Positions 44,690 to 55,384 of a stretch of 64,000 nt of DNA are shown here, one piece after another. Both the position numbers and the translations under genes were made by a program. Position 1 is the first letter of the stretch. Every line of letters begins with the position of its first letter. This DNA is from Morinoia aosen (Eukaryota > Arthropoda > Malacostraca > Amphipoda > Talitridae): the NCBI GenBank assembly GCA_030386875.1, contig CM059576.1, positions 69,129,581 to 69,193,580 of the forward strand, read 5' to 3'. The notes under the pieces were generated by a model, which did no database searches, was not told where the DNA came from, and saw only the letters and a list, made by a program, of their open reading frames with translations.

Positions 44690-44880
44690 GCCTGATCCAG
44701 TTCATGTTTTTTTCCCCATTGCTTACTTCAATTGAATTTAACTTTGAGTTGAATGTTAAAATTACCCGCAAAATTAACGGTGTCAGCAGCAGCAGCACAA
44801 CACACGAGGTTTGGCAGTAGTAGTTACCCATAAAATATGCAGAGTCAGCAAGTCTACAGTGAAACTGGATCAGTTCGAAG
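44690..44880. repeat. Foldback-family module with single 60-bp-type monomer
   Basis: AATCAAAGCCTGATCCAGTT, GCAGCAGCACAACACACGAG and GTTTGGCAGTAGTAGTTACC closely match 26760-26960. This is one of two single-copy relatives of the minisatellite at 33331-33870. Confidence 0.75.
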
Positions 44881-45440
44881 TTCACTCGTGACAACAGAAA
44901 AGTAAGAAAAAACAAGTCACTTCCAATAAAGTTGATACATCAAATGTACAACATTGGTTCACAAAAAAATACCTCAACACTAAGACCCTCAGCTGCCATT
45001 CACACCTGGGTACCGCAATACCCACGTCACGCGAGCACTGGTACTCGGTTGGAACTGTCAAACGGCGTCCGACGCCCCACATCTCTCTAAAGTAAAGTTA
45101 ATGATTAATGTGTCCTACGAATAGGAAATACATGATTGTGACCAGGAAAATTCGTCAGATTTTGTATTTAGGTATAGTCTTAACGCGCTGACTATGTACT
45201 GGGCCATATGTGTACCACTAAGTAAATTGCTTGTGCATACCGGCATAAATGAAAAGCTTTCTAATAATTTTACTTGATTCTTCTAACTTTATTTTAGCAT
45301 ACGAAGTACAATATTATCGTGCAATTTCATTTTTCACAGTTTTTAGAGAGGATAAAATAATATTGGTCTGAGCAGCATATCCAGTTTCCAAATCTGCAAC
45401 TCACAACCTAACCGAAACAACCGCAGCAACCGCACCAACG
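44881..45440. other. Intergenic, no gene seen
   Basis: Contains a minus open frame (44882-45082) without recognisable domain. The rest is AT-rich. Confidence 0.45.
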
Positions 45441-47475
45441 TATGTAGTTAACTAGCAAGCGATCGTACTAGTGTGACTTGTAACTGCAACTAATGTTAGC
45501 TTATTATAATCTATTTCCGTACTGATAGCCCCATATCGTACGTCCCTGTAGTTTCCTTCACAAAACAGCCTGCCATACTTGCAAGTTAGATATATCGTTT
45601 TTATAACGTTAATTTTATCTGCAGGAGGATAGTATCAAGTTGAATCAATAAACTCACCTTGATGATTTACAAGCAAAACAGGTTTTCGGTGGAGGTAGGC
45701 AGCGACAACTAATGTACTCTGAGAGAACCGTGATATAATTCACTCGGATCTGCAAGTGGAAATTTGCAGACGAGAAGTTGACGAGGTTATAACCTCAATA
45801 CTCGAGATACATATTTGTTGCATGCCTCATGCCGTTAGTTCCATACTTATATTACCAGAATCATAAATAAAAATGTAATCTAGGATTACTTCTCTAGGAA
45901 TACAAAGGTATTCAAGGATTACTCTTTCAATTGATAGCTAGATGCATCATTTGAGTAGACAATCGGTCCCTAATCAGTATCGTGCGACATTACGGCACAG
46001 CTCTATTTCAATACGTCTCTGTTGGCTTCGTTGTAAAACGGCTGCTAGAGTTTAATCGTTACTAGAGATTTTACTTTTATCTATTAGTCTCATGTTCCGT
46101 ATCATTGTGTGCGACACATTTTCACTGTATACTTACTACATTTTACTCATTTTGAGAATAACTATAACAGAATTTCTTTTGTGTGTAATTTTCATGGGCA
46201 TAGAAGTTAGTTTCAGCATCCCAAATCAAAACATAAACATTCGAAGGGAAGGAGGATGAAGGCACCATTGAGTTTGGTGTGAAGGGAACGCCAAACCTAT
46301 GCACAAGGCGTGTTCGCTCACAGGATCCCGTGAGCACAGAAAAGTAAGTTGAGAAGGAAGGGAAGGAAACAAGATTTAAGTTGAAGAAGAAAGTCAGAGG
46401 TGCTGGAAACGAGGGCAGCAGTGAAGTGAAAAAAGGTCCATAAATTGAAATAACAAAATTAGATTTCAACATAAGCCCCGACCTAACTCTCAGCTCGGGA
46501 CCACACATATCACCCTTGGGAGTGTTAATTCTTCCGTTGCTCCTGAGGATACCGAGAACAGTTCATCGCAGATAATCCTAACTGTACTAGGACGGATAAT
46601 GACTGACTTTCAACGACCGGTAAGGACTGAACGTCAACGACGGATAATGACTGACTGTCAAAGTTTCAGCGTGTTTTGAAACTTTGAGTGATATATCATT
46701 TTATTTTATCATTTTATTTGTCTTTTGTCATCATTTAACATCATTTTATTTGTCATCATTTAATTTTGCAGTTTGAATTTGCTGTGCTGGAATTTGAATT
46801 TGCTTCACTCCTGTCCTGGTTTCCAGCACCTCTGACTCTATTCTTTACGTTATATCATATTTCATATACTTCCTTCACAACTTACTGTTTCTGCGCGCAC
46901 GGGATCCTGTGCGGGAATACACCTTATGCATAGATTCCACGTTGTTCTAACTCCAATCTTAATGTTGCCTTCATCTTTTTTCTCTTTGAACATCTTTGCT
47001 GCGGTAGAGGAAGCTCAGAGCAACATAGGAATTAAAAGCAAAATCAAACTTTTTAGTTACCCTTGAAATTGCATTATTGTACAAGTGTTCAGTAAATCTG
47101 AATCATGTACTCAAACAAGCACTGACGACCATCATGAGGAAGACAGTATGTTAACATGTGCAAGATATTTTGAAGGCGCTTTAATTAGACGCCCAAAAAG
47201 GTATATATCTTATGGGAGTAGGAAAGTATGTACATATCAAGCTGATGTCCTTCGGAAACCTGATATCGTGGCATATTCAGGATCTAGGTGTGTGTTCAGG
47301 GCGCATAACCCCAGAGTTTGTATTTATGAAGTGGACGAGTTGAAATCACCGCGATGAGAAGTAAAACTCGGTACACATAGAAATTCCGCAGCTGTTTTGC
47401 CTGCGTACAGGACAGCAGTCAGGAATGGATTTATTATTTTGTGCGTTGGTTTCTTTGTGAACTCTACCACTATAA
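45441..47475. repeat. Foldback family unit with both arms
   Basis: Plus-sense modules: TAGCAAGCGATCGTACTAGT (45452), GAGAACCGTGATATAATTCA (45723), GTTAGTTTCAGCATCCC (46206) and AACTCTCAGCTCGGGACCAC (46484). The minus-sense arm follows: CTGTCCTGGTTTCCAGCACC (46812), TAGTTACCCTTG (47053), ATAACCCCAGAGTTTGTATT (47304) and CTGCGTACAGGACAGCAGTC (47401), ending near GTGAACTCTACCA. This unit shows that the outermost module (TGGTAGAGTTCAC) lies at the arm tip. Confidence 0.75.
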
Positions 47476-48100
47476 CTCGCTAAATACTCACTCGCCACGG
47501 AACGGGCATTGAATACAAGTTGTTTATTTTGACGTCATAACCGTTATTCAAGCAACAAAAATTGGGAAATCGATATGAGTGTCGTTCACGAATTCCCGAA
47601 TTAGTTTTCTTGTACGACCGTGTACATAGGTTATCAAATAGTTTCTTTGCTTGTAAACTCACTGAGTGAAAGGGGTTAAAATAACGTATGGCTATACACT
47701 TTTGGCACAAAAATTTTGTGATAAATTCCCGTACTATATCAATGTCAAAAATTCCCTGCTACTTTACTGGGAATGACTTGAGAATTGGAAAACGCGGTTT
47801 CAAAGTCAATCTCAGATAGATTCGCCTCTGGAGAAACTCCGAATTCAACTTGCTGACGAGTGACAGCGAAAGCAGTACACTCTTTAAAATAATGGCTAAA
47901 ATTTTAAATGTTAACAAAATTTGTCGAAGTCGTTACTAAAGTAACTGGAGTAGAATTTATCAGCAAATTGTGACACTTTTGTTTCGAACGTAACACTTAC
48001 GGCTCCCTGGTTACTTAGGATGTCTAGTAATTACGTACGATCATGGCGTTATAAAAGCACCCCCATTAAAGATAAGATTTATCAATGTAGGAGAATCTCC
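47476..48100. other. Intergenic, no gene seen
   Basis: Includes the words GAATTGGAAAACGCGGTTTC and AAGTCAATCTCAGATAGATT (47770-47825), also present at 31450-31500, so a further dispersed repeat is involved. No coding region supported. Confidence 0.5.
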
Positions 48101-48558
48101 CGCAATTCGTTCGTTCGATGCTTATAGAAAAGACGGAAATAGGGTTTGACGCAGAGTGTGTCAGGAATAGAAGGGGTGAAACGGAAAAGGATAGATAGGA
48201 AACTGGTAGAGATGCGCTTTGCGCATATGATGCTAGTGTTAGGGAGTAATTTTTTGTAGGTAGTTTAAGGGTGGTAGAAGTTAATTACCCGTCAGGGTTT
48301 TGTATGGTTGGGTATTTAGTTAGTAGGCATCTTTAGTACCGGACGTGTGTGGGTAGGCTTTCCGTAGGGGTTAAATCTCTCCTAGCACAAAACATTCGCT
48401 TGAGTCGGTGCTGGTCAGTCGAGTCTGTCCGTCCGTCCGTCGTTAAAGTCGTGTTAAGTGTATTTTGGTCTCGGTTGGGGTGCGAGTGTTTTCATTTTTG
48501 AGCTCTGGAATTGTTTGTGCGGTATTTGCGGAGTGTCTTGCGGGAATATGAGCTGTAA

Positions 48559-48591
48559 AGCCGGCCACACACTAGCATATCTGATCGGTCA
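48559..48591 (+). repeat. Harbinger 1 left terminal inverted repeat
   Basis: AGCCGGCCACACACTAGCAT then ATCTGATCGGTCA; preceded by TAA. Confidence 0.95.
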
Positions 48592-48793
48592 CTTTCTGCC
48601 GATTTGATCTGTACAGACCAAATCGCTCAAATATCTGCCAGTGTGTGGGGTGATACAGATAAAGTCTGCCATATCAAATCACTCATTTTGATCTTCCATC
48701 ATGTTGGAATTCCTTACCCGCCTGCAGATTTTATCGCTCAGTGTGTGGCCGACAGCGGGAAAGTTAGTTTGTGCCCAAGTAAGCGGTGTCACT

Positions 48794-50772
48794 ATGGTGT
48801 CTGTAGCTGACGCTCGTTTTATGGATACAGATTTCACTACTCAATTTATTGAAATCTATAAAACGCATGCGTGTTTATGGCAAGTAAAATCCGCTGACTA
48901 TTCAAATCGTGGCAAACGAGATGAAGCCTGCAAAAGTCTTTGAAATTTTTGTCAAGCAGTAAACCCTGACTGTGATGTATCTTATGTGAAAAAGAAAATA
49001 GGAAACTTGAGGAATGCTTTCAGAAAAGAGCATGCTTAAGTTAAAAATTCTATGAAATCAGGCGCTGGTGCTGATTAGATATATGCACCAAAACTTTGGT
49101 ATTGCAAATTACTTGCGTTTACTGGTGATCATGAAGAACCACGTGAATCATTCTGTAGCCTTGACAGTGCTGACCACGATGAACAAACGACTCAGGAAAC
49201 TAATCAATGTGACCAACCGGATGTTGCAGTTGAGGTAAGTGAAATTTTATAATAATTTGAACGTTTTATTTAACACATACATGTATAAATTAATGTGGAT
49301 AATGGAATCACTGTTGTACATTTGTCATACCTGCAATGTTAAAAATAAATTTACTAAAAATGAAATCAGTATACCATTTAGTAGTATACCATTTCAGGCC
49401 ATATCGTTCTGCCAAGGCACAGCTCCAGTAGTATTGAAGTAGGTAACATAGTTGTCTCTATTCTGTTTGCCACCAGATTGCCCTAAATTATTTAGGTTCG
49501 CTTGAAGAGGAGTGAGTTGTTGCAATTCGTTTCTCCAAGAACCTGGAATCAATTGCCGACTCTCTATATCTTCTCGATCAACTATAGTGGTTGGTGAATA
49601 ACCACTTCTATTTTTTTGCCGTAATACATTATGTAAAATACAACATGCTAGCACAACAGCGTCGATTTTTTTTTTAATCATATTGATTGTTGTGTGAAAG
49701 ATGCGAAAACGGTTTGATAAAATGCCAAACGCATTTTCTACTACCCGCCTTGCTCTGCAAACTCTATAATTGAATACTCGTTTCTCTAGAGATAGATTTC
49801 TAAGAGGAAATGGTTTCAATAGATTTTCGTGTAAAGCAAACGCATCGTCTCCTAGGAAAACGAAATTCAAACCTGCTTTGTTAACGTCTGCTGATGGCAG
49901 ATTGAGTCCATGCCGATGGAGTTTTTAACAGAAAGACATAGTTTGAAAAACTCCACCATCTGACATTCTTCCATTTCTTCCGACATCCACCATCATGAAC
50001 TCGTAGTTTGCATTCACAATAGCCATTAAAATGACGCTCTTGAACCCTTTGTAGTTATGGTAGTAGGACCCACTTCCTGCAGGCGAAAGAGTCCTAACAT
50101 GCTTCCCGTCGATTGCTCCTCCACACTTTGGGAAATTCCAGTAGCCTTCAAAATCAGCAGCCACGGCCAGCCACTCATTTTCAGTCGAAGGAAACTGTGG
50201 AAATAATAAAGTATTTTCTTTAGTATCTACGTGCATTACTTAATAATATCTTAACATAGAGGGCTAGATATTTATATGAACACATGCTTTCATATGAACA
50301 GAGACCTTGCGTTATATATATATCTTGGAAATTAATCAATTTCTTTTTTCTTTAACAGAATGTCAAAGTGGCGCTGCCGAGTTGCAGTGTGAATAATTCA
50401 TCCACACCTATGAAGCCTCAATCAGGCAAAGGGCTAAAACGTAAGGTGTGCCAAGAAGATCTTACAGAACAGGCTATGTCTGTGCTGAAGAAACCAGACG
50501 ACTCGTGTGATTCATTTGATCGTTACGTTACTTCAGAGCTAAGAGAACTAAATGAGACCCAACGTGTTCTTGCGAAACAGCATATCTCAAACATAATATC
50601 TCAGGCACCTTTGAATCAACTCGTTCAAGGGCAGCATGATGTAGTATGCAAACCTGTCTCTTACAACAGTGGATATTTCACAAACAGTACGTTTGACGTA
50701 TTAAAACCATCACCGTCACCACAACCACACCAACCTTCACCCTCACCACAAACGTACCAGCCATCACCGTAA
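48794..50772 (+). pseudogene. MADF-BESS protein of Harbinger 1, decayed
   Basis: Exon 1 (48794-49234) reads MVSVADARFMDTDFTTQFIE, then IYKTHACLWQVKSADYSNRG and VSYVKKKIGNLRNAFRKEH, a MADF domain. In-frame stops follow KSL (48941), HA and AD. It ends GTTGAG before GTAAGT, phase 0. Exon 2 (50359-50772) follows CTTTAACAG and contains DSFDRYVTSELRELNETQRV then LAKQHISNIISQA, a BESS motif. A Pro/Ser/Gln repeat (SPSPQPHQPSPSPQTYQPSP) precedes the stop. The intron (49235-50358) holds transposase exon 2 on the other strand. The protein is probably a partner of the transposase, by analogy with other Harbinger elements. Confidence 0.85.
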
Positions 50773-51604
50773 CCATCACCATGCAACTCTAATGATAGCG
50801 GTGTTTCCTATACTAATATGTACAGGGCCGTAAAATTTCTATGAGATATGGATACAGGAATGACATTACATCCACTTGCTTTTGAGCTGGATAAAGGATA
50901 AATTGTAAATTACGTCATTTATTTCATTTTCTTGAATGGCATTTAAAAGACATTGATATTATGTTTGTTTTTGTAGTGGATGAAGGAATTTAATTACTTA
51001 ATTTCTTTCTATTTTTAAGCATATTTTACATGTAATTATGTATAGGTAGAGTGATTAATATTATTATTATTATTATCATTATTTGGGAGATGAAAACATG
51101 TCATGAGAGGTTGACTAATTTTTGTATGCATTCATAAATAAACAGAAATATACCTTGTTTTACTATCATTTGGAACACACCTTCATATACTGGTCTCGTA
51201 GGCATGCCACATTGCTCTGCAGGTTTCAAATATGATGCTTCCCAGAGCCTGTGGAGAAATAGCTGTTGAAAATTTCAGATCTTCCAGTGACCTCCCAGTT
51301 GCCAAGAATCTCAAGGTTGCTATTAATCTTTGTTCGGAACTTTTTGCCTTTCTGAGCATCGTATCTTGCTTTTGTATGAATGGGGCAATAGTGGCATGTA
51401 TTTCTTGGAATACCTCATCGGACATTCGCAAATAATTTCTAAAATCATCTGGGTTATTTTCTTTTAATTCTTTCATAAGTGTCATTTGAGAAAATTCTTC
51501 TCTTTTTTAAGCCATTCCTTTGACCAACGCGATCGTTTCCGCTTTCTCGGCTTCATGGCACTTAATAGCACCAAGCTTGCTAAAGCTGTTTTCTTGTCGT
51601 CCAT
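49394..51604 (-). pseudogene. Harbinger 1 DDE transposase, decayed
   Basis: Exon 1 (51181-51604) starts MDDKKTALASLVLLSAMKPR with a basic run KPRKRKRSR. After a one-base loss in an A-run near 51510 it continues MTLMKELKENNPDDFRNYLR ... LIATLRFLATGRSLEDL. A second frameshift near 51200 leads to LRDQYMK and a GTGTGT donor. Exon 2 (49394-50194) follows TTTCCACAG and contains CGGAIDGKHVR (first Asp), LGDDAFALHENL (second Asp) and VENAFGILSNRF (Glu). One TAA after FQTMSFC at 49925 breaks it. All catalytic residues are still readable. MADF exon 2 lies in the intron on the opposite strand. Confidence 0.9.
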
Positions 51605-51730
51605 GACTGGTTATCTCACAACCACCTGCTACCACTGCTGAACACGTACTGGAGTTGCAGGTATAGTCGCTGCAGTTAGTGGCGAGTAGAGCGACAGACT
51701 TCATCTGTAGCATTCCATATCTGTTGGTCA

Positions 51731-51763
51731 TGACCGATCAGATATGCTAGTGTGTGGCCAGCT
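51731..51763 (-). repeat. Harbinger 1 right terminal inverted repeat
   Basis: Reverse complement of the left end with one difference (AGCT versus AGCC); followed by TAA. Confidence 0.95.
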
Positions 51764-54413
51764 TAAGTAGAGTTGTGGGTACGTGTCGTGAATGTTTTGC
51801 CAGATTCTTTTTGCGTGTAAGTGGAGTGTAATGTTGATTGGTTGCAAGTTTGCTCGGCGGTGTAGTTGTGCAGAGGTGGAGAATTCTTGCCATTCTGAAT
51901 TTGTTATGTATCTCGTGGCTCGGTTTTGTACACGTTGGAGTGTTGAGATGGATGTTGGTGGGAGTGTGTGTAGGGGAATGGCTGGGTAGATGAGAGTGGA
52001 TCTTACTAGGGCGATGTAGAGTCTGCGTTTTACTTCTGGGTTCAGGTGTTTGAATCGGTAAAGGCGTGAGAGGTTTTGATGTGCTATTGCTGCTCAATGT
52101 CTGGTGTGGAGTGCATATCCGGTTGTGCTGATTGTGAGACCCAGAACTTTGCCTGAGCTTGTGTAAGGGTGTGGGGTGTTGTTGATGTGCACTGTTGGGT
52201 GTTTGCGGCGGCTGATAGCAATTATTTTGAATTTGTTTGTGTTGGTTTGGATTTTCCATTTTCGTTCGTAATCGTTGATTTAGGCAATGGCTCGTGTTGT
52301 TAGAAGAGCTGTCATGTTATATGAATGGTTATGGGATGTAATTTGTGTGATCTCGTCTGCAAAAGCTATGTAGTCAGATTGGTGGGGGGAGGTCGTGCGT
52401 GAAGTAGTTGTACAGTGTTGGGGAGAGGACTGCTCCCTGGGGGACTCCTGACTTGATGGAGAAGGGTGGACCAGTGTAGTTTGCGATTCGTATGGCTGCG
52501 GTGCGGTTGGTGATGAAGCTATACAGGATTTTTGTGAAGAGGGGGTGAATTTGTAGCTGTGACAGTTTGAATTTGAGTCCTGTGTGCCTAACTTTGTCGA
52601 AGGCCTTGCTTACATCTCGTAGAATGATGTCTGTTCTGTTTCTCTGTGTTTGCTTAATGTGGAGAGTCTCGTGTAGCGTGGCAAGTGCGGTGTGTGCACC
52701 TCTTCCGTGGCGGAATCCGTGTTGGCGGCTGTTGTAGATGTTGTTGATGGTTAGGTGGTCTGTTAGCCTGTAGGTTAATATCTTGTCTAGAAGCTTAGCG
52801 TGGGTGTCGAGTAGGGAGATGGGGCGGTAATTTTGCACCTCGTGTAGGGAGGTGGAGGGCTTCAGTAAAAAGATCATTATTGCGTGTTTCAGTTTGTTTG
52901 GGAAATAACCCGCTGAGAGGGAGTTGTTATATATGTACAGAAGGTACTGGAGCATGTTTTGCGGTAAGTGTTCAAGGTGGTGTGTGGTTATTTTAGTTGG
53001 TCCTGGAGCTTTTTGGGAAAACGTACGAAGTGCGTTTTTGAGTTCTTCGATTGTGATTGCTGGGTAGTGGAAATTGTGAAGGCGGGAAGTGTCTCCTGTC
53101 TCGTGTGGTTCGTTTTGGGGAGCGATGCCGTTCATTTGTGTTTCTATGGTGTGTATGTGTTCAGCGTCGAAATCGTTGTTGGGGTCATCAATACCATCAA
53201 TACCTGAGTATATGTTTGACCAGTGTTGTCGGAACAGAGGTTCCTTGGATTGTGGTGAGTGGTAAAAGATGCCGCCTTCTTTAATGTAGGGGGTGCTTTG
53301 TTTTTTGTTGTTACCTGACATACGTTTGATGGCGGACCAGAACTGTTTAGGGTTGTCCATCTTTTTGATGTTAGCAATCGTGTTGTTCCATGTCGCCGAG
53401 TAGATACGTTTATATGCAGTTTTTATCTGTTGTCTGAGGCTGAGGAGTTCTCTGTATAGGTGGGGTGAGTGGCCGTGTCGTTAGAGATGGTCGTAGATGT
53501 GTTTGTGTCTCGTTTGAAGGACGAGTATGGCATGAGTGGGTTTGATGACTGGTGTGGTTCTGTGTGTGATAGTTGGAATAGATTGGTTGGAGGCTTCGTT
53601 GATGTGGGATTCCCACGTGATTAGGTGATTGTCTATGTCCTCTAGTGTAGGGCTTAAGTCTTGCGGTATTGTGTGTGCAGCGAGAAGGTTGCGGTATAGT
53701 TCCCAGTTTGCATTGTGGAAGGAGGGTCGTGGGCGGATGGGAATTTGTATAGGGTTGGCTGATATTGTAGCTATGATGGGGATGTGGTCGGAAGGTGTTA
53801 GTGGACCTGGTTCGAGTATGATGTTGTGGAGTGTTTGCCTGTTTTTTAGTACGATGTCTGGAGTAGTGGCGGCGCGGTGGGTGATTATCGTGGGGAAATT
53901 GGGGCCGATATGGTGACATTTGTTCCTGTCTATTAGTGAGTGGATTTGTCTCCCTCTCCTGTTTGCGTATGTGTATCCGAAAGTGGGGTGTGTGGCATTC
54001 ATGTCGGCTAGGAGGTAAGTGGGGTGTTTTCTGTTAAAGAGAGTGTGCATACCAATGTAGTTGATGTAGTCGATGCGTGGAGGTATGTAGGTTGTGGCAA
54101 GTGTGATTGGGCCTTGTGGTGTTTCTACTGTGATGGCCAGCATTTCAGTGTGAAAGGTGTCGTGAAGCTTGAATGGGAGGTCTTTTCGAATTGCTATTGC
54201 TACTCCAGCGTGATTTTCATATGCTTTGTTTGTGGCATATGTGTTGTGGTTCCAAATTTTGATGGGGGTGTCGTTTCGCATGCAGTGCGCGTTTAGTAGA
54301 ATTATGTGTGGATTGTATTGGCGGTAGATGTTGCATAGTGCGATTTTGTTGTTTTGCCAGTTGGACGTTGTGTTGGATGACGGTTAATGTTTTGTTCATA
54401 TTGTGTGTATCCA

Positions 54414-55384
54414 TTATGGAGTCGAGTGTTTGGGTTTCTTGTGAGGGGTGTCAATTTTTGAGCATGTGTCCATCGAGACGAAGTGTTTGTGTGAGATTGT
54501 GGCTATGGGTGCCTCTTCGAGGTTGAATTGGCCGTCAGAGATTTGTTCCCAGATGTCCGGGTTTGGGTGTGCGACAGCGATTTTGAGGCCAGGAGGGTTT
54601 TTTGTTAGTTCTTCTACTATCTGTTGGTTGGTGGGTTTGTTTGGAATATGCTCTGAGTTCGTGTCGCTGCGGAATAGTGAAACCTCTATTTTGTCATCGT
54701 GTCCAGGAGATTCTTCTGAGGAGGGTTGTCTCTTCTTTTTCCGTTTTTTTGTTTTCTTCTTCGGGCTGGACTGAGTTCTCCAATTTTCTGTCAAGTTGTC
54801 GTCGCTGGTTTCGTCCTGGGTTGAGTTCTCTTCTGTTGAGTGGTGGCTTGTGTCTATTTCGTCTTCGTTGTGGTTAGTGCTTGCTTGTTTTGCAGGTGTC
54901 TCCGTTGTGTCTGCTTGGAGTAGTTTGTCGGGTTGCACGAACATGTTGAAGATTTTTCGGGAGTTGCGATCAGGGAACTTGGAGTTCACGTCATAATTGT
55001 CTTTGAGGGATTTCGATAGGATTGATCCGAATGCCCCTCCTTGTGTGAGGCTTGCGATGTGCGCCTCAATGATGATGGCGGCCTGTTTTATATGCATCTC
55101 GCTGGTGAGTGTGAGTGTATGTTCTGTTTTTGCAGTTTGTTTTATGGCCGTTCTTGCTATTTCGATGTATGTGTTTTGCGTTTGGTCTGTTTTTTGTTTA
55201 TGTAGTTCGTCGTTTTTCTTGTGGATAGCTTCTTTCCTGTATAGGCAAGAAGCTGCAAGGGTGCGGTGGTTTCCTTGGCAGTTGAGGTACTTCTTGTACA
55301 GTGAATTGCACTGTTGGTAGGTGTGGTCGTGTGCAGCGCATTCAGAGCAGTTTGGTGTCTTGACAGTGCATTGATGTGTAGAGC
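54414..55384 (-). CDS. LINE ORF1, zinc-knuckle RNA-binding protein, 5'-truncated
   Basis: Open from the truncation point to the TAA at 54414-54416, about 322 residues of element sequence. Knuckle 1 (CSECAAHDHTYQQC) is intact. Knuckle 2 has lost its first cysteine (KKYLNCQGNH here, KKCLNC in copy 1). Other parts are IEIARTAIKQTAKTEHTL, HIKQAAIIIEAHIASLTQGG, an acidic/polar linker and the basic run SPKKKTKKRKKKRQ. An upstream ATG at 55412 exists, but its first dozen residues come from flanking DNA. The stop overlaps the ORF2 ATG (TAATG). Confidence 0.85.

Larger units (their letters stand above)
48559..51763. mobile_element. PIF/Harbinger DNA transposon 1, nested in LINE ORF2
   Basis: The 33-bp terminal inverted repeats (48559-48591 and 51731-51763) match at 32 of 33 positions. 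They begin AGCYGGCCACACACTAGCAT. The flanking TAA is identical on both sides (48556-48558 and 51764-51766), a classic Harbinger target duplication. Subterminal copies of CAGTGTGTGG lie near 48640 and 48739. Inside are a MADF-BESS gene on the plus strand and a DDE transposase on the minus strand, both with one intron and both decayed. The termini are unrelated to Harbinger 2, but the gene plan is the same. Confidence 0.95.
48454..54414 (-). pseudogene. LINE ORF2, AP endonuclease and reverse transcriptase, broken and interrupted
   Basis: The domains are in order. Endonuclease: VIQHNVQ, HAGVAIAIRKDLPF, LATTYIPPR, YLLADMNATHPTFGY and TPSDHIPII. Reverse transcriptase: NYRPISLLDTHAKLLDKIL, RQHGFRHGRGAHTAL, DVSKAFDKVRH, SGVPQGAVLSPTLYN and AFADE in place of the usual F/YADD. 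A C-terminal region follows: RRLYIALVRSTLIYPAI, AKRIWQNIHDTYPQLY. Breaks are a 2-base deletion at 54358-54361, an in-frame TAA near 53480, a frameshift near 52378, stops near 52284 and 52100, and the Harbinger insertion at 48559-51763. Removing that insertion and one TAA restores the frame through QLIFPQDTPQIPHKQF to the stop at 48454. Confidence 0.9.
48100..55384 (-). mobile_element. Non-LTR retrotransposon (LINE) copy 2, 5'-truncated, carrying Harbinger 1
   Basis: This two-ORF Jockey/I-group element holds ORF1 from the zinc knuckles on, the complete but broken ORF2 and a 3' UTR. A Harbinger transposon interrupts ORF2 near its 3' end. The 5' truncation is at about 55384, where homology to copy 1 ends. 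The 3' end is approximate: the UTR after the ORF2 stop at 48454 has the repeat GACGGACGGACGGACAGAC, but no clear tail or target duplication was found. Confidence 0.85.

Noticed and set aside
51747-52259. 170-codon Pro/Thr/His-rich frame
   Set aside because: It overlaps the LINE RT C-terminus in the wrong frame. The adjacent frame reads the conserved RT tail (RRLYIALVRSTLIYPAI).
53410-53919. 169-codon Thr/His/Pro-rich minus frame
   Set aside because: Shifted-frame shadow of the LINE endonuclease region.
54448-55320. Plus-strand Phe/Leu/Ser-rich open frames, also at 134-965
   Set aside because: Antisense shadows of LINE ORF1; no independent evidence.
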